Shown here: positions 25,526 through 33,927 of the stretch, one piece after another
Position numbering within the stretch: the first letter of the stretch is position 1
Layout of the letters: each line of letters opens with the position of its first letter
Source: Zobellia alginiliquefaciens
GTDB taxonomy: Bacteria > Bacteroidota > Bacteroidia > Flavobacteriales > Flavobacteriaceae
Assembly (NCBI RefSeq): GCF_029323795.1
Contig: NZ_CP119758.1
Location: 4,774,001-4,838,000 of the forward strand
DNA: 64,000 bases
Direction: 5' to 3'
Program-made: the position numbers and the translations under genes
Notes under the pieces: generated by a model
The model's input: the letters and a program-made list of their open reading frames with translations, nothing else
Databases searched by the model: none
What the model was told of the DNA's origin: nothing

Positions 25526-26018
25526 AGATAAATATTTAGTATGTCAGGGAGCTATGTGCCAATGCCAACAAGGTTTTGCACCGGATCTTTTTAAAGTCCT
25601 GAGCCAGTCAAAATTTTATATTAATGACCAAAGTGGCAGTAGTAAACTAATTGGAAGCACTATGGATTTGGGTATTCCTTTTGAAGCAGGAACCTTTGGG
25701 CAATGTAAATTACAACCGACCGGCAGTAGTTTTATGACCTGTGTACCTAATATAATTCAATGGGACGGACCTTACGAAAAAGTAGAACTTGCCAATGGAG
25801 GACAGATTTTAACCGAGGAAAGTAAAGGAATATGTGCTATTGCCGGAAGTCCCGTTGTCGAATTCATGACCAATGGACAAATTGGATCACCTCAGAAATC
25901 AAATTTGGAAAATACCAACCAACAGATGCACAATCAATTAAACCCTTTGGTTAGACCTGATGAAATTGTAGAAGAAGAACCATTTGAAGGAATAGAGGTT
26001 AAATCAGAAATTACTTAG
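25518..26018 (+). CDS. DUF4280 PAAR-like spike-tip protein
   Basis: A 166-aa protein of the DUF4280 PAAR-like family. The N-terminal block YLVCQGAMCQCQQGFAPD and later FGQCKLQPTGSSFMTC carry the conserved cysteines; GGQILTEESKGICAIAGSPV completes the domain. The last 45 residues are acidic and disordered. PAAR-like proteins sharpen the VgrG tip and carry effectors to it. It overlaps the preceding gene by 8 nt and is 3 nt from the 879-aa gene, so the three are clearly one cotranslated unit. Conserved Cys pairs probably bind a metal. Confidence 0.82.
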   Translation: MAKDKYLVCQGAMCQCQQGFAPDLFKVLSQSKFYINDQSGSSKLIGSTMDLGIPFEAGTFGQCKLQPTGSSFMTCVPNIIQWDGPYEKVELANGGQILTEESKGICAIAGSPVVEFMTNGQIGSPQKSNLENTNQQMHNQLNPLVRPDEIVEEEPFEGIEVKSEIT

Positions 26019-26021
26019 TCT

Positions 26022-28661
26022 ATGTCTGTAGGAATAGAAACTTTGGAGTTATTAAATGAAACCCCACCCAATATTTTAGTAAAGAAAAATATTAGTGTAG
26101 GAGGGAAATCGTACAAATTAATACTCATAAAAAAAGGGAGCCACGCCCGTGTAGAGACCGTACTATATGCGGACACCCGTAATCCTGACGCTACAGTAAA
26201 AAGCACTAAATGGATCTTCGGAACGCAATTAAAAGATGGCTCGTGGAAATGGAATTCCTGGACTAGTGGTGACAAAATTCCGATGAATATAAATGGTCAT
26301 CAAGTTACAGATTACGCTACCTGTGCAAGTGTTCAAATCGGTAATTCGACAAAAATTGGGCGTCCTTATTGGTTAGAGGCATTTATTCATCATCCTGAAA
26401 TGCCTGAAGTCCAAAAACCTAAGGGAGTATATGTACTTGCTTTCGATGACCCTCAAATTATTGAAACCTTTTTTACGAAAATTAACACCCTAAAACGAAC
26501 CGAAGATTCAGTCAAAGAAACCCAAATTTTTGATTATGGTGAAATCTTGCGTATAGAAATTCATACCCATGGTCTAACAAAAAAAGACGAAATAAATATT
26601 AAATGTACCATAGACGATAGAATTGTTGCTTTTGGAAAAAAGCATACAATTTTTGTTGATGACTTTAAATATAATGGCATTATTACTATTGATATTTATA
26701 TTGACCCTAAGTGGAAGGAGGAGTTTAATCACGAAAAAAACCAGATTAAAGAGCTGAACATTAGCTATAATGTCAAAGCCTACGAGACAATTGCTGCTGA
26801 AAAAAATCGAGCTATTATAGAAGAGCGCTATAATACCCAAAAAGATCAAATCTCATTTTCTGACCCAATAAAATCTATTTCACAAGACTCAAAAGCATTC
26901 AATTTCTATGACAAAGAACATTTAAAAAATAGAATAAATAATCATTATTCGTTTAAAATTAACTCCAATGGTAATAGGGAAATGATTGAAAAGCGCAATA
27001 AAACGGTCGCGCAAATGGTATCTATAATGGATACCAAAGTAAATAAATTACAAAACGATCACCCTTGTAGATATACATCCGTTTTAATTAAGGAAATACA
27101 CAGCAAGAATGAAAAGAAACCAAGAAGGTTTATTGCTTTCAGAGAAAATGGTGATGGTTCTATTTCCGATTTAACGGAGACGGAGTACTGTATAGTTGCC
27201 GGAAAAGAAAAGAATAAAAAAAAGGTAGTAATCAACATAGGTGGCCTAGAAACAGAGGGCTGTATCGCATACGATTATGAACATGATAAGAATTCAATTT
27301 TTGAAGAATTTAAATCTAAAGCAAAACAGCAATGGATATATCCCAATGACTATGAAATTCCTAAGAAGAATCAAATTCAATTAAAACTAACCTATCCTTA
27401 CCACATTAATGATGATAATGCCCTACTCAAATATTTTTGGCCAGCATCCCTCCAACCTCAATTATTTTTCGTGCCACTGCAAACATGCGCTTATCCTAAA
27501 CAAGGAGTACGCATTTTGGTATATCCAGATATAGTATGGGCCATATCTTTTACATATGGTGACCAAAATCCAAAAGCTAAAGCTGAATGGGGGAAAAGTC
27601 TATCAGCCGAAAGAAAAAAAATCTTAAAAGAACATGCTAAAGAAGAAAAAGAACTAAGACAATTCATAGAACGTAAATTACTCCCAGAAAAATTACAAGA
27701 TAAATTAGAAAAGTTAAGGTATTATCAAGAACTGTTAGATAAACTAGGGAAAATAAATAAATTAAAGCTAGGTATAAAAGCCTCTTACGATGATAAAGTT
27801 GTAAGCTTTGATAATTTAGCAAACAAAATCATCAATGTGTCATATGCTTTTACGCTGGCAAAAGCTTTAATGGACCAAATGGTTGGCAGTGATGTACCTG
27901 ATGAGGTAAAGCCTGAACTAATAAATAAACAAGTAAATAAACTAGGGAAGTTAGGTAAATTTGCTAAGAAGTTACCTGCCACTATTACCATTGATAACCC
28001 TAAATTAAGTGTTGGTGCATCTTGGGGTTACCAAGTTTTTTCTAAAGACATTGTACAAAACCCAACCGCTCCCTATGAAGTTGATTTATTCTTAAAAGCC
28101 GACCCTTTATTTAAGGCATCAGGGGTATTAGATATTATAACCTGTTGTGAATTTATACCTGCAGCAGGCCAAGCCATAAAGGTGGTTAGGATAGTATTAG
28201 AGTCTTCAGGTGTTGAACCTGTATTCACTTTAACAGCTGAAGGTTCTATAAGCCTTGCTGCAAAAGGAAAAATACATTTTGATGATAATAATAATGCAAG
28301 TAAATTAGAGGTTCAAAACACCAATTCTTTAAAGTTTACAGTTGAAGCAAGTATTTCAGCCGATGGAGGTCTAGCGGGTTTTTTGTTCGCTGGAGGTGAT
28401 TGGGATGGATTCGTCACAAAAACAAAATATGAAGCAAAGGCAGAAACCGGTTTAGAGTTGAAATTCGGTCTAGGCGTGGAAGCTAGCAAAGGCCTATTTT
28501 TAGATGCTAAATTAGATTTTACAGGACTTATTGCTGTTGGTAAAAAGGTGACGGAATCGGATGAATTTATGAAAAAAGAAAAAGAAGCATTTAGATATGA
28601 AATTATTGAACCCACCCCGTCGATGTTGGGTGATACCTATTATTTTGAAATAACCCCTTAA
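26022..28661 (+). CDS. Large putative T6SS effector of unknown type (879 aa)
   Basis: An 879-aa protein without signal peptide, encoded between a PAAR-like gene and a lipoprotein gene. Visible organisation: residues 1-260 are beta-rich, with Trp-rich WIFGTQLKDGSWKWNSW near 65 and an Ig-like segment at about 175-255 (EILRIEIHTHGL, IFVDDFKYNGIITIDIYID). About 260-400 is charged and helical. A domain at about 400-515 includes GLETEGCIAYDYEHD. A long Lys/Glu coiled coil spans about 530-600. The C-terminal third is glycine-rich alternating strands (EASISADGGLAGFLFAGGD, TGLELKFGLGVEASKG) with hydrophobic VLDIITCCEFIPAAGQAI. No catalytic motif is recognised. Effector status comes from position; membrane attack is a guess from the C-terminus. 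Confidence 0.65.
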   Translation: MSVGIETLELLNETPPNILVKKNISVGGKSYKLILIKKGSHARVETVLYADTRNPDATVKSTKWIFGTQLKDGSWKWNSWTSGDKIPMNINGHQVTDYATCASVQIGNSTKIGRPYWLEAFIHHPEMPEVQKPKGVYVLAFDDPQIIETFFTKINTLKRTEDSVKETQIFDYGEILRIEIHTHGLTKKDEINIKCTIDDRIVAFGKKHTIFVDDFKYNGIITIDIYIDPKWKEEFNHEKNQIKELNISYNVKAYETIAAEKNRAIIEERYNTQKDQISFSDPIKSISQDSKAFNFYDKEHLKNRINNHYSFKINSNGNREMIEKRNKTVAQMVSIMDTKVNKLQNDHPCRYTSVLIKEIHSKNEKKPRRFIAFRENGDGSISDLTETEYCIVAGKEKNKKKVVINIGGLETEGCIAYDYEHDKNSIFEEFKSKAKQQWIYPNDYEIPKKNQIQLKLTYPYHINDDNALLKYFWPASLQPQLFFVPLQTCAYPKQGVRILVYPDIVWAISFTYGDQNPKAKAEWGKSLSAERKKILKEHAKEEKELRQFIERKLLPEKLQDKLEKLRYYQELLDKLGKINKLKLGIKASYDDKVVSFDNLANKIINVSYAFTLAKALMDQMVGSDVPDEVKPELINKQVNKLGKLGKFAKKLPATITIDNPKLSVGASWGYQVFSKDIVQNPTAPYEVDLFLKADPLFKASGVLDIITCCEFIPAAGQAIKVVRIVLESSGVEPVFTLTAEGSISLAAKGKIHFDDNNNASKLEVQNTNSLKFTVEASISADGGLAGFLFAGGDWDGFVTKTKYEAKAETGLELKFGLGVEASKGLFLDAKLDFTGLIAVGKKVTESDEFMKKEKEAFRYEIIEPTPSMLGDTYYFEITP

Positions 28662-28663
28662 AA

Positions 28664-29569
28664 ATGAAAATACAGATTTTATTGTTAATCAGCATCTTGA
28701 CTGTCGCAACTAGTTGTTCACAAAAAAAAAATATGAAAACAGATAACACTTTAATCGCTAAAGAATTAAGAAATTATAAATTTCTTAATGATTCAAGACC
28801 TGGGTATTATTTGCAAGTGAACAGTCATAACTGTTATTACGATATAAGGGTTAATGATTTAAATGGAGGTAAATATTTCGATCCATATCCAAGCTACTCC
28901 GTTCGTATACCATTAAATCAGAGGATATTAAAAAGTGGGGAACAATCATTATCCATTAAGGTTCTGCCATTTAATGGTGACACCTTAAGCAACCAAGCAA
29001 GTTTACAACTTCGTTTAATGATGTACCCCGATATGACCGATAGGGAAAATGATTATGGTGGCAGTACCGTTCTATGGGAATGGAAAATGCCCGATATAGA
29101 TCAAGACCTACCCTTATTTGCCATGGACACTGTTTTTAAAGCCAAGGTGCCTTATAAAATCGACATTTTGGATAAATACGCCTTAGACCTTTCTAAAATG
29201 GATGGAAAAAAATTACTGCCGGAGGTTTTACATTTATTCCAACAAAGACATAGGCAACTCAAAAATCATGGAGAGGATAAAAAGCTCATGAACGATATTT
29301 TACAACGGGCACATGTCCAACTTTATTATTCCCAAGAAAGAATAAGTGAACTATCCTCTAAAACAACGCAAAGACCGAATGAGGTTTTGCAACCCTTGGA
29401 AAATTATGAACTCCGCCTATATGGTAATGGTAGAATTGTTACTTTACTCAACACATTTGACTACGACTCCGCAATTTGGTGGGCCGATAAAGATACGGGA
29501 GAACCTGTAGGCTGGCAACCCTTTTATCTATTTAAAAACAAGGTAACCGGAGAGTGGCATATATGGTAA
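28664..29569 (+). CDS. Lipoprotein, candidate immunity to the 879-aa effector
   Basis: A 301-aa lipoprotein with lipobox VATSC near residue 18 and a Lys-rich start after it. The mature part is mixed: YYLQVNSHNCYYDIRVND, a beta section up to about 115, helices around 190-225 (VLHLFQQRHRQLKNHG), and a Trp-rich C-terminus (AIWWADKDTGEPVGWQPFYLF). It follows the putative effector after 2 nt. A periplasm-facing lipid-anchored partner suggests the toxin acts from the periplasm or on the envelope. No family recognised; role inferred from position. Confidence 0.6.
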   Translation: MKIQILLLISILTVATSCSQKKNMKTDNTLIAKELRNYKFLNDSRPGYYLQVNSHNCYYDIRVNDLNGGKYFDPYPSYSVRIPLNQRILKSGEQSLSIKVLPFNGDTLSNQASLQLRLMMYPDMTDRENDYGGSTVLWEWKMPDIDQDLPLFAMDTVFKAKVPYKIDILDKYALDLSKMDGKKLLPEVLHLFQQRHRQLKNHGEDKKLMNDILQRAHVQLYYSQERISELSSKTTQRPNEVLQPLENYELRLYGNGRIVTLLNTFDYDSAIWWADKDTGEPVGWQPFYLFKNKVTGEWHIW

Positions 29570-29660
29570 CTTTTGATAAGCCACCTTCTTTAGATGCTAA
29601 TTAATTTGGTTTTATAACTCAAGGTTAATCTTAAACCTTTCTATATCAATATAAGACACT

Positions 29661-30713
29661 TTGGAAATTTTTTATTGGGACAATGTAGATGTAATGGTCA
29701 TAGGTATTCTTACCTTTTTTTCTATTTCGTTCGGTCTATTCTACTATTTGATATTCAAAAGTTTTTATAAAATTACTATTAAACCTGGTTGGCTTTTATA
29801 TATTATACCTCCTTCCATGGTATTGCTTATAGCCTCAATAAACCCGGGCTATGTGCCTTTGGCCTCATTGGGCAATTTTCCTATTCTTCTTATACTAATG
29901 CTTCTAGGACCTGTCTATTCAGCGATACGTAACAAAAAATCCATTATACCCTATTTATTATTTATTCTTTTCTTACCCATAACGATACTTACTTGGCCGT
30001 ATGGCTTTGTGCTACTTATAGCATTCGTTATTTTGAGAGAAATTTTAACGCCCAACCAAAGTGAAACTTTTTATGAGTTGCAACGTATATTACCCACTTC
30101 CAAAATACGTACAATGGCCATGGGTCTGGTAGAGGTGTCCGGAAAGACCAAAATGCTGGAACCTGTTATTTCAAGAATAAAAAAAGAGCCCTGTATAGGT
30201 TATTTATATAAAATAGACAGCGTTAGTAAAGATGATGAAGGGAAGAAAAGCTATAATAACATCTCAACGGAAACCAAGTGCAATACTTTTGAAATAATAG
30301 ACGATAGCGGAATAGCAACCGTAAAAGGAGAGGGCATAAGTATCTTGAATTTTTCAAAATCCGACCATAGTTACGAATCGAACGGTAAACGCTATCAGTT
30401 ATTTTTATTGGAAGAAAATATGAAGGTACTTGTGATAGGTAAAGCCACCAATAAAAAGCAGCAAATTTATATTGACAAAGAACCTTCAAGAAACATTTTT
30501 GCCATAGCTCCTTTTGATTATGTTCAACGTTGGAACATTTCACGTCCACTACGTAATTCGTTTATAAGGCATATCTTATTTTTAATAGCGTTAGTTAGTT
30601 TTATATTGCTTTGCAATATACATATTGAGGACAAAGAGGTAACCATTAGGCTTGCGTATCTTTTTAAAGGGTTTGACCTAAAACAATTTTTTCTTTTAAA
30701 TTTTAACAAATAA
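29661..30713 (+). CDS. GIDE-domain polytopic membrane protein
   Basis: A 350-aa protein starting at TTG (29661). About four N-terminal hydrophobic spans (approximately residues 10-32, 42-60, 70-90 and 98-122) are followed by a soluble domain (about 140-290), then one C-terminal span (about 300-320). The soluble part has the GIDE/BAM plan: TMAMGLVEVSGKT, an EPCIGYLYKID motif and FEIIDDSGIATVKGEGI. GIDE domains are known from the eukaryotic E3 ligase MULAN/MAPL; bacterial forms lack the RING finger, as here, and often neighbour LemA. It lies 4 nt before lemA. The link to T6SS is by position only: it separates the two vgrG modules. Confidence 0.7.
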   Translation: MEIFYWDNVDVMVIGILTFFSISFGLFYYLIFKSFYKITIKPGWLLYIIPPSMVLLIASINPGYVPLASLGNFPILLILMLLGPVYSAIRNKKSIIPYLLFILFLPITILTWPYGFVLLIAFVILREILTPNQSETFYELQRILPTSKIRTMAMGLVEVSGKTKMLEPVISRIKKEPCIGYLYKIDSVSKDDEGKKSYNNISTETKCNTFEIIDDSGIATVKGEGISILNFSKSDHSYESNGKRYQLFLLEENMKVLVIGKATNKKQQIYIDKEPSRNIFAIAPFDYVQRWNISRPLRNSFIRHILFLIALVSFILLCNIHIEDKEVTIRLAYLFKGFDLKQFFLLNFNK

Positions 30714-30717
30714 GTGT

Positions 30718-31278
30718 ATGAACAATATTATCTTAATTATAATACTGGCCCTAATCCTGGTCTTTATCGTTACTAGCAGCATCAAAATCTACAATCGGTT
30801 GGTAATGTTAAACCATAACGTTGCCAAGAACTTCGCTAATATTGATGTAATCTTAAAACAACGGGCCGATGAAATACCGGAGCTCGTGAAAATCGTTAAA
30901 AAATATATGGAATATGAAGAGGACCTGATTACCAAGGTGACCAGCCTGAGAACCCAATATTTGAATGCTTCCAAAAATGACGACAAGGTAAAGGCAACCA
31001 ATGAACTGAACAATACGCTTGCCAATATTATGGCCGTTTCCGAAAATTACCCCGATTTAAAGGCCAATACTTCCTTCCTCTCCTTACAAGGAAGAGTTTC
31101 TGAATTGGAAAACCACTTGGCCGACCGAAGGGAACTATATAACGACAGTGTCAACTTGTACAATATAGGTGTCAATGAATTTCCTGGGCTGTTATTGGCC
31201 AAACCTATGGGGTATTGGAATAAAGAGCTGTTACAGATTTCCGAAAAAGAAAAACAGTATCATGGAGTTCAGTTTTGA
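30718..31278 (+). CDS. lemA: LemA family protein
   Basis: A 186-aa protein with an N-terminal membrane anchor (residues 3-22) and the LemA helical domain. The hallmark segment is visible: NRLVMLNHNVAKNFANIDV, LKQRADEIPELVKIVKKYM and LENHLADRRELYNDSVNLYN, followed by FPGLLLAKPMGY. LemA proteins are four-helix-bundle membrane proteins of unclear function. It is tightly linked to the GIDE gene before it (4 nt) and overlaps the next membrane protein gene by 17 nt, so the three probably form one operon. Confidence 0.88.
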   Translation: MNNIILIIILALILVFIVTSSIKIYNRLVMLNHNVAKNFANIDVILKQRADEIPELVKIVKKYMEYEEDLITKVTSLRTQYLNASKNDDKVKATNELNNTLANIMAVSENYPDLKANTSFLSLQGRVSELENHLADRRELYNDSVNLYNIGVNEFPGLLLAKPMGYWNKELLQISEKEKQYHGVQF

Positions 31279-31624
31279 GTCTTATGAGTTTATAAAAAGT
31301 ATAAACGAAAATGCCAATAACATCAGGCTGTTGGCCTATATTGGAGTTCCGTTAATATATATCCCCTATAGACTAGTATTGAAACTTTTGAAGCAGGATA
31401 TGAACGGCAAAATAAATTTACTGGGCCTATTCTATTTTATAATTATATGGATAATGAGTGGGGTTACCCTTGGTATCTTATGCCAAGATGAAACCTCCGG
31501 ACTGAAGTTATTTCTTGTTCTAGTCTCTATCATCTCAGTTAATTTAGTTTTTGTTTTGACCAATCATTTCCGCTTGTACAAGCTTTACCAAAGTACCCTA
31601 AAAGAAATAATTGACCAACAGTGA
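31262..31624 (+). CDS. Small two-span membrane protein of the GIDE-LemA triad
   Basis: A 120-aa protein from the ATG at 31262, overlapping the lemA end by 17 nt in another frame. Charged residues at the N-terminus (MEFSFESYEFIKSINEN) precede two to three hydrophobic segments (about 22-40, 52-72 and 82-102), and the C-terminus is basic/acidic. No family is recognised. Overlap with lemA and lack of a separate promoter make it a third member of the triad. It might be an immunity or accessory protein; nothing in the sequence decides. Confidence 0.55.
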   Translation: MEFSFESYEFIKSINENANNIRLLAYIGVPLIYIPYRLVLKLLKQDMNGKINLLGLFYFIIIWIMSGVTLGILCQDETSGLKLFLVLVSIISVNLVFVLTNHFRLYKLYQSTLKEIIDQQ

Positions 31625-31711
31625 CCCGCTTTTTGCTGTTCTTAAGATATCCAAATCTTTAAAATTCACCATATGTCCTTCAACGTTTTTATATTTAGCT
31701 TAAGTATCCTT

Positions 31712-31800
31712 CTCGCTCGTACTGAGTAAAAAACTAACTAGAGTTAATAGAAAGCTATCTAAAATTTTAGATAGCTTTCTATTTTTAAATAATGAGTAGA
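31712..31800 (+). repeat. Cassette-end repeat, partial copy, with terminator
   Basis: It begins CTCGCTCG but lacks the second palindrome arm, then ACTGAGTAAAAAAC as in the other copies. A strong hairpin follows, AAAGCTATCTAAA/TTTAGATAGCTTT (31751-31778), with CTATTTTT after it: an intrinsic terminator for the GIDE-LemA operon. It ends in AATGAGTAGAAAA, also shared with the copies at 39847, 41437 and 41633. Confidence 0.75.
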
Positions 31801-32051
31801 AAATAGTGCACAACAATATTGCCTTGGAAGCAAATGCTTTTTAAATGATGCGAATGGATGTTTAGTTAAAGTAGAATATCCTCTACTGGCGCCCTTCGTT
31901 AAAAATAAGCCTGCCCACCCCAATGTTAAAATACAATTACTAAGTGAGCCTATTCAGTTTTAATTATTAAGCCCTCTCACAAACTTTCACAACTAAAGTT
32001 AAACTTCAGCCATCCACTACCCTACATTTATCCGTATGTAAAAAGTAAGCC

Positions 32052-32139
32052 TGTACGAAATACCGTTCATCGATCTTGATTTTTTTTTTTTGGTAACCCG
32101 TATAATTCTAAATACCTTAAACCGCTTAAACACAACCGC
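32052..32139 (+). repeat. vgrG leader repeat, copy 2
   Basis: 88 bp before the vgrG2 ATG, starting TGTACGAAATACCGTTCATC and ending with the same ACCGC immediately before ATG as copy 1 (22682-22769). Equal length and spacing indicate that leader and vgrG were duplicated as one unit. Confidence 0.7.
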
Positions 32140-33915
32140 ATGTCCAAAATTGTAGAGATCAAACTTATTTTAAACGGGAACACGTTTTTACCCAAATCAG
32201 GCTATACCGTTTCCGTAGAACAGGCCATTGGCGGCCACAGTACTTTCCGGATCGCTTTTCCCGCCCACGCAACGGAAACCTATGCTGGCCCTCTTATGGA
32301 AAATGCTTTAGGTTATATTGGTAAAAAGATGTCCATTGGTCTTAATGCGGGCCAAATGGAATTTACAGGTATCGTTACCAATGTGGACCTTCAAAAAGGA
32401 ACTGGTGCGGCCGGAACTTTGGTAATATCGGGCCATGGCCCTTCCGTTCTATTGGCCAACTCGGTGCAGTGCTTCAGTTACGAAGAGGGTACATCGCTAT
32501 CCCAGGTTGTAGAGGACACCTTAAAAGGACATTCCACGGATATATTGAAAAAAAGTATAGGAACGGGTACAGACGTTACGTTGCCATACACCGTACAATA
32601 TAATGAAAGTGATCTATCGTTCCTTCAAAGACTGTGCAGTCGCTATGGAGTGTGGCTCTACCATAACGGACGCGATTTTTGCGTGGGAAAAACGGACAGT
32701 ACCACTCTTAACGGCGTATACGGGATTGACGTATTATCGTTCAATTTGTCTACCTCTCTCAAAGAACAAGTTTTTGACATCAAAGGACATGACTGGGTAA
32801 ACGATACGCTCTTAGAGGCAACATCATCCGCCCATGTAGCAAATTCGTCCCATCCTTATCTTGCACCGGTAAAGGGCGAATCGGATGCCGTATTCAACAA
32901 AAAGGGCAGTTACGACTATACCGTAGGCCAACACGAGTACAGCGCACAGGCAGGTTTGGACACAGCCGCCAAGGTGAACACCTTTGGCAGGGCTTCAAGC
33001 ATGGTCACCGCTTCGGGAAGCTCGGAACTGGTATCCATGCGCGTGGGCGATACGCTTGAACTAAAAGGACTCAATTTTTCGGATCCCACGAAACAGGATC
33101 CTTATGGGTCTTACGATATTATAAAAGTGGTTCACCGTTTTGACCATAGCGGCCATTACAGCAACTCTTTTGAGGGCGTACCGCAAGGTACCGAACACTT
33201 GCCCTACTCCAACAGCTTTGCGGCACCCAGAGCGGCCGACCAACGCGGACTCGTATTAGACAACGCCGACCCTGATGGGTTAGGTAGAATTAAAGTGCAG
33301 TTCCCATGGCAAAAGGTTATGGGCACAAGCACACCTTGGATAAAGATGGTCACTCCGTATGCCGGTAATGGAAAAGGGTTCTATTTTATCCCAGAAAAGG
33401 ATGAAGAGGTTTTAGTCGGCTTTGAAAACGGAAACTCTGAAAAACCATATATAATTAGCGCAGGCTTCAACACAAAGGCCAAAAGCGAGTATTACAACTC
33501 CGAAAATGATCTCAAAGCCATCAAGACCCGTAGTGGTAACGAAGTTATCATGAACGATAAGGATGGTAGCGTTACTATTTCCGATGCTGACGGTAATACG
33601 GTGGTTATGAACGGAAACGGAGAAATCACGATTTCGGCTAATAAAAAATTAAATCTAAATTCCGAGGAAATCAATATTACGGCTTCCAAAACGGTTAACA
33701 TAGAAGGTTCCAACAATGTAAATGTTAATTCTAAGGAAATATTGGCAGACGGCACTTCAAAAGTAACGGTGAACAGTGCTGCAAAGGTGGAGATGACCGC
33801 ACCTAGTACCCAAGTAGAAGGTAGCGCGGAACTTAAGTTAAAAAGTGATGGCATTCTGGATGCGGATGGTACTACTATGACGAACATAAAAGGTGGACTT
33901 CTAAACCTTAATTAA
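32140..33915 (+). CDS. vgrG: T6SS spike protein VgrG (TssI), copy 2
   Basis: A 591-aa VgrG with the same gp27 hub and gp5 OB-fold as vgrG1 (about 90% identical to about residue 445 by eye). Its own needle follows: from about 465, VIMNDKDGSVTISDADGN, then Lys/Asn/Val beta-helix repeats (INITASKTVNIEGSNNVN) and an end GGLLNLN. DNA divergence between the copies is mostly at third positions. It heads the Rhs module: adaptor after 12 nt, Rhs effector, immunity. The alternative needle presumably matches the Rhs PAAR-like cap. Confidence 0.92.
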   Translation: MSKIVEIKLILNGNTFLPKSGYTVSVEQAIGGHSTFRIAFPAHATETYAGPLMENALGYIGKKMSIGLNAGQMEFTGIVTNVDLQKGTGAAGTLVISGHGPSVLLANSVQCFSYEEGTSLSQVVEDTLKGHSTDILKKSIGTGTDVTLPYTVQYNESDLSFLQRLCSRYGVWLYHNGRDFCVGKTDSTTLNGVYGIDVLSFNLSTSLKEQVFDIKGHDWVNDTLLEATSSAHVANSSHPYLAPVKGESDAVFNKKGSYDYTVGQHEYSAQAGLDTAAKVNTFGRASSMVTASGSSELVSMRVGDTLELKGLNFSDPTKQDPYGSYDIIKVVHRFDHSGHYSNSFEGVPQGTEHLPYSNSFAAPRAADQRGLVLDNADPDGLGRIKVQFPWQKVMGTSTPWIKMVTPYAGNGKGFYFIPEKDEEVLVGFENGNSEKPYIISAGFNTKAKSEYYNSENDLKAIKTRSGNEVIMNDKDGSVTISDADGNTVVMNGNGEITISANKKLNLNSEEINITASKTVNIEGSNNVNVNSKEILADGTSKVTVNSAAKVEMTAPSTQVEGSAELKLKSDGILDADGTTMTNIKGGLLNLN

Positions 33916-33927
33916 GATTTTCTCTTT

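Larger units (their letters stand above)
31625..32139. other. Intergenic region between the GIDE-LemA triad and vgrG2
   Basis: 515 bp without a credible gene. It contains a partial copy of the cassette-end repeat with its terminator (31712-31800), about 250 bp of featureless AT-rich DNA, and the 88-bp vgrG leader (32052-32139) with a T12 run near 32090-32101. Confidence 0.55.

Noticed and set aside
25518..28661. A single DUF4280-effector fusion protein produced by frameshift
   Set aside because: The PAAR-like gene has a clear stop at 26016-26018 and the next gene its own ATG at 26022 with normal spacing; separate proteins are simpler.
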